Positions 36,021 to 40,715 of a DNA stretch of 40,715 bases are shown here, piece by piece. The notes below the pieces were generated by a model that saw only the letters and a list, made by a program, of their open reading frames with translations, was not told the DNA's origin and searched no databases. The stretch spans positions 1 to 40,715 of the forward strand of contig CAIMFH010000044.1 of assembly GCA_903840265.1 (NCBI GenBank). Direction: 5' to 3'. Made by a program: the position numbers and the translations under genes. The stretch is from an uncultured Schlesneria sp. (GTDB taxonomy: Bacteria; Planctomycetota; Planctomycetia; Planctomycetales; Planctomycetaceae). Each line of letters starts with the position of its first letter. Position 1 is the stretch's first letter.

Positions 36021-37550
36021 CTAACGCAGTGCTTCCAGTGCTGTCAGCCGCATTGCCGACAGGGATGGGATCAGGCCACCAATAAATCCCATTACGATTG
36101 AAAGCAGCATCCCCAGCGCCAAAGTGCTGAAGTCGACAGTCATCCTCAGGACGATGAATTTCCCGCCGCCCGCCCCGCCGGAAATAACGCTGCTAGCCGT
36201 CGCACCGTCAGCCAGTAACCACCCGATGGCACACCCCAGTAGCCCGCCCAGAATTGCCAACGCAACTGATTCAAACATGAACGACACCATGATCTGCCAG
36301 CGTTTATAACCCATTAACCTGAGGACGCCGATGTCGCGCGTTCGCTGGCTGATCGCTGCAAACATGGTGTTCATGACACCGAAGACACCGCCCAATGACA
36401 TGATGCAGCACAGGAACAGGATTGCGACCAGGAATTGCAGATTCGTCTGCGTCATTGCCGAGAAGTACGTCGTCTCCACCTGAGGGCTTAGCCGGGCTTT
36501 GGTGTATTCGTTGGCGAAGAAGTCGCGCAACATTTCGGCACCCCAGGCGTCATCGCTGGTCGGACGTTTGACAACTTCGAGTGTTGGCTTTGGCAGGGTC
36601 GGATCGGCGACTCGTTCAGCCAATGCTTTCTGATATGATTCTTCGGCCTTGTTTTGGCGGGACACAAGGTACTCTTCGCGCTGGGCTTTTCGAAAATCCG
36701 GATCGGCGCGTAACACGAAGGTCGTGTAGTTTGGTTTGCCAAACAATGCCCCGATCTGAGATTGCTTTGTCCAGACTTCTGAGTCGTAGAGCGATCCCGT
36801 CGACTCCATGACGCCGGTCACAACCCAATGTCGGCCTCCGACATCGAACAGGTCACCGACATCGAGGCGTTCCTTGTTCTTCGCCGTGGCGAGTGCAGCG
36901 GGTTTCCGGTCGCTTCCCAAGTCCAACGCAATTCCATGTCCCAGGACGACTTCAATCGCCGTTTCGCCCCCCTTGGCGATCTCGCGAACACCCGCGTCAG
37001 AAAACCACTCGCTGCCGGCCGCCAATTTCATGCCATGAACGAGTGCCGACATGGAAGGGACATCCACTCCACGGACCTGCAGAAATCGACGACTCGGGCG
37101 GCCAGGCTTGTGATCGACAATCGGCTGAACGACGTTCAGGTAAGTCTCACGACTGACCATCGCCTTGCCGTCACGTTTGAGGACCCCCTCTTGAGTTTCC
37201 AGATCGGTGGCATCCGCGAAACCGAGATTGCTGAAAATCTCGTCGGTCGATCCTTCGGACAGAATCAGGATATTTCCCGGCTGCCCGGTCGAGTCAGTCA
37301 TGGCATACATGCCGTTGACGAATGCCAGCATCACGGTTTGCAGGCCGATGACCAGAGTGAATGCCAAGGCGGTCATCAACGTCGTCACCCAGCGGACGCG
37401 AAGATTCAAAAGGTTATAGCTAAGCGGCACTTTGCCGATGAACACCAAGGTCAGAATGGAGACCACAACAAAGCTAAATACGCCCAGCAAGATTGGCGAG
37501 TCGGTAGACAGATGCCAGGGAGCGGCAGCGAAGATGTTCAGTTCAGGCAT
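36021..37550 (-). CDS. ABC transporter permease, FtsX/MacB-like (second permease)
   Basis: A 509-aa FtsX-domain permease of the MacB/LolCE/DevC type. There is an N-terminal membrane helix (about 23-43), another near 53-75 (VTTLMTALAFTLVIGLQTVML), then a large extracytoplasmic domain to about 370. Three C-terminal helices follow, with the FtsX segment FAAISQRTRDIGVLRLMGYKRWQIM. The second N-terminal hydrophobic region before the periplasmic domain is longer than in simple MacB permeases. Start ATG at 37550, 58 bases after the first permease; ribosome site weak. It is the last gene of the export operon and probably forms a heterodimer with the other permease. Confidence 0.88.
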   Translation of the reverse strand: MPELNIFAAAPWHLSTDSPILLGVFSFVVVSILTLVFIGKVPLSYNLLNLRVRWVTTLMTALAFTLVIGLQTVMLAFVNGMYAMTDSTGQPGNILILSEGSTDEIFSNLGFADATDLETQEGVLKRDGKAMVSRETYLNVVQPIVDHKPGRPSRRFLQVRGVDVPSMSALVHGMKLAAGSEWFSDAGVREIAKGGETAIEVVLGHGIALDLGSDRKPAALATAKNKERLDVGDLFDVGGRHWVVTGVMESTGSLYDSEVWTKQSQIGALFGKPNYTTFVLRADPDFRKAQREEYLVSRQNKAEESYQKALAERVADPTLPKPTLEVVKRPTSDDAWGAEMLRDFFANEYTKARLSPQVETTYFSAMTQTNLQFLVAILFLCCIMSLGGVFGVMNTMFAAISQRTRDIGVLRLMGYKRWQIMVSFMFESVALAILGGLLGCAIGWLLADGATASSVISGGAGGGKFIVLRMTVDFSTLALGMLLSIVMGFIGGLIPSLSAMRLTALEALR

Positions 37551-37608
37551 TGGAATACTTTTGTCAAAATGAGCGGCGTGAATGTTTCACAACGATCTGG
37601 CGACGAGA

Positions 37609-38874
37609 TTATGTGACTCGCGCGAAGACATCGGAAACCTTAACGGACCGCGCCTGCCAGGCGGGGTAGAAGCTGCCAACGAATGCCGTGGCCGCGCCCA
37701 TGGCGGCTCCCCACCACAAGGCATCGATCGGAACAGCAAATTTGGGGAAGAAGGCAATTCGAAACGGCAGACCGCCCCAGATGCCATTGACCAGTCCATA
37801 AGTGAGCGCCGCACTCAGCAATCCGGATAGTACTCCGACAAGCAAGGCTTCGATCAGGACTAACAACAAGATTTGGTTTGGATGAAAACCGAGGACTTTC
37901 ATCACCGCGAATTCCAGCTGTCGCTCGCGGACGCTGATGCTGATGGCATTGGATATGACGAGCGAGAGAACCAACATACAGGCTGGGGTCATCAGCCAAC
38001 GCATGGCCCAGATGATGTCGCGCCAGGCTTCCAGAAAAGCACCAATCCCCGTGGATGATGTTTCGATCTTCACGGCCGGACTCGTGAAAGATGGCGACTT
38101 CAGAATCTGTTCCGACACTTTATTGAATGCTTTGCGATCACTTAATCGCAGCCAGACCAGCCCCAATGTCTTTTCGGCCATAGGGTGTGGCTGGTTGTTG
38201 TGCGATCGCTGATAGGCGTCCAGTTGCCGGTTGAAGTAGTCGCGACTGATGACCGAGCTGTCGGCGTAGCGGGCAGGCTCTTTGGGGAAGGTACCGACGA
38301 TCTCCAATTCCAGATTCATATCACGATAGTTGCGACCAAAGACGGTGATTCGATCGCCAACTCGTTTCTTCATCTTGTCCAGGCGTTCCTGGCCGATGAT
38401 GACGCCATTGGGAACATCCTTCATCTTCTGAATCGCAGCCGTCAGCGGCAGTGCCTCTTCATCTGAGAGTGCATCGACTTCGTCCAGCATGGTTCGTGCT
38501 TTTTCTGGTTCCATGATGAACGCGAAAAACAGGTTCTCGAAACTACGCTTGGCCGGATTCTCTTCAGTCGACCCGACAAAAAATCCCCATGACATGGAGT
38601 CATCGGGGCGCGCGGCATCTGGATCGCCTGGGTCCGCTCCTCCTTCGCTGAGTGCCTGCGCGTAGGAGTAGGGCATCATACTTGGGATTTGCCATTTTTC
38701 GGTGACGATGGCCTTGAGGTTCTTCTGCTTTTCCGTGGTGGATTTGTCAAGCGATGTCAGGACCGTGAACACTAACGTGACGACCAGAACCATGACCATC
38801 GTGCCCAACCCGGTGAGGATGGTGCGGATCAGATTCCGGCGGATGTTTTCAAAAACCAGAAACAGATATTTCAT
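37609..38874 (-). CDS. ABC transporter permease, FtsX/MacB-like (first permease)
   Basis: A 421-aa FtsX-domain permease. The start ATG at 38874 has an ideal GGAGG 8 bases upstream; the longer frame to 38919 is rejected. An N-terminal helix (about 14-40, RTILTGLGTMVMVLVVTLVF) is followed by an extracytoplasmic MacB-type domain (to about 285). Three C-terminal helices carry the FtsX motif SVRERQLEFAVMKVLGFHPNQI. It sits 46 bases after the ATPase gene. Two unlike permeases with one ATPase suggest a heterodimeric channel as in LolCDE, while the HlyD partner points to DevBCA/MacAB-type export. Confidence 0.9.
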   Translation of the reverse strand: MKYLFLVFENIRRNLIRTILTGLGTMVMVLVVTLVFTVLTSLDKSTTEKQKNLKAIVTEKWQIPSMMPYSYAQALSEGGADPGDPDAARPDDSMSWGFFVGSTEENPAKRSFENLFFAFIMEPEKARTMLDEVDALSDEEALPLTAAIQKMKDVPNGVIIGQERLDKMKKRVGDRITVFGRNYRDMNLELEIVGTFPKEPARYADSSVISRDYFNRQLDAYQRSHNNQPHPMAEKTLGLVWLRLSDRKAFNKVSEQILKSPSFTSPAVKIETSSTGIGAFLEAWRDIIWAMRWLMTPACMLVLSLVISNAISISVRERQLEFAVMKVLGFHPNQILLLVLIEALLVGVLSGLLSAALTYGLVNGIWGGLPFRIAFFPKFAVPIDALWWGAAMGAATAFVGSFYPAWQARSVKVSDVFARVT

Positions 38875-38920
38875 CGGGAAGCCTCCCTGTGACCACGCGA
38901 AGCGAAACGATCGCAGCAAC

Positions 38921-39610
38921 CTATTGGGCTGTGACCAATTGACCTTTGTCCAAATGAATCTCGCGATCCGCTCGGGCAGCGGCTCGTGGATCGTGCGTCA
39001 CGATGATGATCGTCTTGTGCAAGGATTTGCGCAGCTCACCTAACAGATCCAGGATTTCGTCGGCGGATTTGGAATCCAACGCTCCTGTCGGTTCGTCGGC
39101 CACGATTAGTGAAGGATCGGTGACGATCGCTCGAGCAATCCCGACACGTTGCTGCTGCCCCCCGGAAAGCTGACCTGGACGATGGTGTAGTCGCTCAGAC
39201 AGGCCCACGATATCCAGTGCCGTTAATACCTGCTTCTTTCGTTCAGCGGCAGAGAGCGGTAGTAGCAATAGCGGCAACTCGACATTGCGAAAGGCAGTGA
39301 GCACGGGAAGCAGATTATAGAACTGGAACACGAAGCCAATGCTGCGAGTCCGCCACGAGGCCAGTTGGCTTTCCGTCATTGACGAAATCATCTCGCCCCG
39401 AACGAAGACTTCCCCTTCCGTTGGTCGATCCAAGCCCGCGATCAGATTGAGTAACGTCGTCTTTCCTGAGCCGGAGGGGCCCATCAATCCAACGAATTCG
39501 CCTTCATTGACCGTCAGGTTCAGGCCGTTCAATACATCGACGACTTCACTGCCGCGGCGGAAGGATTTGTGAACATTGCGAACGTCAACACATTTGGCGC
39601 TATCGGTCAT
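38921..39610 (-). CDS. ABC transporter ATP-binding protein, MacB/LolD-like
   Basis: A 229-aa ATPase subunit with every key motif: Walker [10 protein letters not shown] (44-52), Q-loop Gln96, signature LSGGQQQR (148-155), Walker B LIVADEP (168-174) and the switch His in [12 protein letters not shown]. The sequence belongs to the MacB/LolD/DevA clade, which powers mechanotransmission rather than solute channels. Start ATG at 39610 has AGGA 7 bases upstream. It lies between the HlyD adaptor (88-base gap) and the first permease on the same strand, so the four genes form one operon. Confidence 0.95.
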   Translation of the reverse strand: MTDSAKCVDVRNVHKSFRRGSEVVDVLNGLNLTVNEGEFVGLMGPSGSGKTTLLNLIAGLDRPTEGEVFVRGEMISSMTESQLASWRTRSIGFVFQFYNLLPVLTAFRNVELPLLLLPLSAAERKKQVLTALDIVGLSERLHHRPGQLSGGQQQRVGIARAIVTDPSLIVADEPTGALDSKSADEILDLLGELRKSLHKTIIIVTHDPRAAARADREIHLDKGQLVTAQ

Positions 39611-39698
39611 TGAGAATTCCTGAGCGATATTGAATCAGAGAGTACGTGTAATTGTCGATCGCGGACTGTCAGATTCGACAGTGCATCAGGCGACAGCG

Positions 39699-40715
39699 TT
39701 AATTGTCCGCGACCGGCTTGGCTGTTTCAGTCGCTGACGACGCCGAGCTGGAACTGGGCATCGGGTCAAGCGTGTGACGCGGTTCATTTTCTTGACCGGC
39801 CTTGGGGGAATCTGAGTTGTAAAAAGTCACGATCGCCCCCATTTCGGGTTTCAAATACATTCCCTCTTCTTCGGCGGGGACAGTCAGCCGAACGCGGACA
39901 GGTAACGCTCCCTTTGCACGGTCAGCAATCGGCATCAGTCTGGACACCACTCCATCGTAAGCGCGCTTTGGAAATGCCTCGGCGCGCACGCGGCATTTCT
40001 GCCCCTTGTAAACGCGCGAAATGTCGCGTTCCTGAATACTGAGGTCCACTTCGAGTTTGGAGAGATCCGCGATATCACACAAGCTGTACGAACCATTGAA
40101 CGCGATGGGATTGACGAGGTTTCCCAATTCCGCGTTTTTCTTCAAGATGGTGCCACTGATCGGAGCGGTGATCACGCAATTGTCCAGCCGCCACTTCGCG
40201 CGGCGCAACTCGGCTTCAATCTGCTGAGTCTGCGCTTTCGCGGAACGTTTCCGTTCGGTTCGTGCCCCTTCGTTCATCAGGCGACTGCTGGCGGCTAATC
40301 GCTCGACGCGCTTGGCGAGGGCTCGATATTGCGATTCGGCCGCTTCGAAATCTTCCTTCGAGACGATCTTGCGTTCCATCAGATCTTTTTTACGCTGAAA
40401 TTCACGTTCGGACTGAGCGAGATTCGTTTCCTCTTCGGCGAGTTCGGCCTTGGACTGAGCCTTCTCGTCGGGTCGATTTCCTTCTTCGACTTCGGCCAGG
40501 TTCTGCTTCGAAGATTCCAGCGTGGCTTGAATTCGATCAAACTCTGCCAGGTATTCGGTATTGTCGAGGATCGCGAGCACAAAATCCTTTTCGACGCGTT
40601 GCCCGGCATCGAAGTTGAGTTCGATGATGCGACCGCTGACCTGAGGGCTGACCAGGATCTGCTGCTCGGGGATGATGTACCCTTTGGATTCCAGCGCAAT
40701 GTCGCCCGTTACAGC
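39699..40715 (-). CDS. HlyD-family periplasmic adaptor (partial, 5' end outside window)
   Basis: Membrane fusion protein of the HlyD/MacA/DevB type, 338 residues visible. The frame runs open to the window edge, so the start and any membrane anchor are missing. The visible N terminus has the lipoyl half PQVSGRIIELNFDAGQRVEKDF, followed by a long alpha-hairpin coiled coil (about 60-195) rich in Glu, Lys, Arg and Ala. The second lipoyl half reads ITAPISGTILKKNAELGNLVNP, and a beta-barrel domain follows. The tail is Ser/Pro/Ala-rich and probably disordered. It is the first gene of the export operon seen here and would link the permeases to an outer-membrane or cell-wall exit. Confidence 0.93.
   Translation of the reverse strand, partial: AVTGDIALESKGYIIPEQQILVSPQVSGRIIELNFDAGQRVEKDFVLAILDNTEYLAEFDRIQATLESSKQNLAEVEEGNRPDEKAQSKAELAEEETNLAQSEREFQRKKDLMERKIVSKEDFEAAESQYRALAKRVERLAASSRLMNEGARTERKRSAKAQTQQIEAELRRAKWRLDNCVITAPISGTILKKNAELGNLVNPIAFNGSYSLCDIADLSKLEVDLSIQERDISRVYKGQKCRVRAEAFPKRAYDGVVSRLMPIADRAKGALPVRVRLTVPAEEEGMYLKPEMGAIVTFYNSDSPKAGQENEPRHTLDPMPSSSSASSATETAKPVADN

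Overview
The window reads as a chromosomal segment of a planctomycete (Planctomycetota, probably Planctomycetales). The main evidence is the set of lineage-typical proteins: two DUF1549/DUF1553 (PSCyt2/PSD1) proteins, a DUF1501 protein with an RR signal and a neighbouring WD40 protein, along with a Ski2-like helicase and many GTG/TTG starts. No rRNA, tRNA, CRISPR array, prophage or intact transposase gene was seen. Most of the window is ordinary housekeeping sequence on a moderately GC-rich background.

Layout. 1-2277: ilvH-ilvC (branched-chain amino acid synthesis, minus strand), with a clear intrinsic terminator after ilvC. 2278-2649: a small PilZ-like protein. 2656-7917: the conserved minus-strand operon phoH - pgpH-like HD phosphohydrolase - ybeY - corC/hlyC-like CBS membrane protein. 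8285-10030: an orphan ExeA/GspA-like ATPase with a long acidic tail. 10037-13315: carB. 13579-20500: a tight minus-strand run of PhnP-like metallo-hydrolase - 131-aa unknown protein - cytochrome/DUF1549/NPCBM/DUF1553 protein - Ski2-like helicase.

20501-21004 is noncoding and holds a REP/MITE-like inverted repeat. 21005-25178 is the typical planctomycete cluster DUF1549/DUF1553 - DUF1501 - WD40 (minus). 25515-28512 carries a lipoprotein that seems to be built from OB-fold-like repeats, then msrA and birA (plus). 28540-32396 is a minus operon of phosphoglucomutase/phosphomannomutase - sarcosine-oxidase-like flavoenzyme - a divergent Ldh_2-family protein that lacks the expected catalytic histidines. 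Diverging from it are manC and an MFS transporter with a large insertion (32536-35468).

35469-36020 is noncoding, with a terminator-like hairpin and a second, larger palindrome. 36021-40715 is a DevBCA/MacAB-like export operon (HlyD adaptor, ATPase, two FtsX-type permeases), with the adaptor cut by the window edge.

Most likely to reward a second look: the Ldh_2 homologue without catalytic histidines, the OB-repeat lipoprotein, the MFS insertion, the NPCBM-containing cytochrome protein co-transcribed with a helicase, and the two palindromic intergenic elements. I found no convincing evidence for a wholly new defence or mobile system.
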